A stretch of 64,000 nt of DNA, from the NCBI RefSeq assembly GCF_002097715.1, contig NZ_CP020738.1, positions 1,798,001-1,862,000 of the forward strand, written 5' to 3'. Below the pieces are notes generated by a model. That model did not search any database. It was given only the letters and a program-made list of their open reading frames with translations, and was not told the DNA's origin. The position numbers were made by a program, and so were the translations under genes. This DNA is from Burkholderia ubonensis subsp. mesacidophila (GTDB taxonomy: Bacteria > Pseudomonadota > Gammaproteobacteria > Burkholderiales > Burkholderiaceae). Positions 63,717-64,000 of the stretch are shown here, one piece after another. Each line of letters opens with the position of its first letter. Position 1 is the first letter of the stretch.

Positions 63717-63966
63717 GTAATGTTCAGCCGGTATTTTGAGTCGCACTTTACCTGATCCCCGAGCGGTTCCCAATGCCCCCTCCCCGCCGTGCCGCGCGCG
63801 GCGTCACATCAGCGCCCCGGCTTCGTCGCGGGCGTTTCACAAATCTTCTGCATAAATACGCGCGGCGCCAGCGCCGGCAAGCGCACAGATGCAGCCGGTA
63901 TTGCACACGTGTGCAACGCGCCGGACCGTCGTTGCATCCCCCTCGAACCCGTGACCAGGAACGCAG

Positions 63967-64000
63967 ATGACCGCCTCGAGTCCCGCACGTCCGACCACGC
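63967..64000 (+). CDS. Start of a further plus-strand gene (cut by window end)
   Basis: ATG with AGGA six bases upstream, open to the window edge (MTASSPARPTT). Divergent from nemR across 290 bases that hold nothing else I recognise besides the operator. Too short to identify. Confidence 0.4.
   Translation, partial: MTASSPARPTT

Noticed and set aside
63773..63970. 65-codon plus-strand frame before the window end
   Set aside because: Arg/Pro-rich with no ribosome-binding site; the ATG at 63967 in another frame with AGGA is a better start.

Overview
The window is high-GC DNA whose genes match a Burkholderia-type betaproteobacterium. A cepacia-complex member is the best guess, from the T6SS gene order, the strong GC bias at third codon positions and the protein families present. 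I identified everything by reading motifs, with no database search. No rRNA, tRNA or CRISPR array was seen.

Layout. 0-5.7 kb: the 3' end of a PEP-mutase/isocitrate-lyase family gene overlapping ada, then a translationally coupled minus-strand trio (PcfJ-like, DUF1266, DUF4034-like). 6.3-8.4 kb: a secreted S53 (sedolisin) peptidase. 8.5-13 kb: a minus-strand LysR-led cluster (alpha/beta hydrolase-like, SnoaL-like, unknown, OYE-like), in which two enzymes lack canonical active-site residues. 13.1-16.3 kb: insertion-sequence scar tissue, with an intact IS110/IS1111-type element apparently nested in a decayed ISNCY-type element that abuts a metallo-beta-lactamase gene remnant. 16.3-19.5 kb: a GH18 hydrolase, a GNAT and an MFS exporter.

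19.5-50.3 kb: a complete type VI secretion locus. Minus strand, in transcription order: tssJ, K, L, M, tagF, a PEGA-type Ser/Thr kinase, tssA, B, C, hcp, tssE, F, G, clpV, vgrG, an unrecognised helical protein (possible adaptor) and a 1620-residue PAAR-like/Rhs effector. Divergent on the plus strand are a TPR-like lipoprotein and the FHA protein TagH. All 13 core components are present. The Rhs tip is AT-richer than its core and has no immunity gene after it; what follows is a decayed fragment of a second Rhs N-terminus.

50.3-55.8 kb: an accessory stretch of small exported proteins, an OmpA-type lipoprotein and two frameshifted pseudogenes. 55.8-63.7 kb: a coherent minus-strand operon (CurA-like reductase, quinol monooxygenase-like protein, [2Fe-2S] and molybdopterin subunits of an aldehyde/isoquinoline-oxidoreductase-type enzyme, tri-haem cytochrome c, aldehyde dehydrogenase) ending in a clear intrinsic terminator. 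It is preceded by a NemR-type TetR regulator with Cys106 conserved. Near-identical 15-bp operators lie upstream of both the regulator and the operon, which suggests an electrophile-sensing detoxification regulon.
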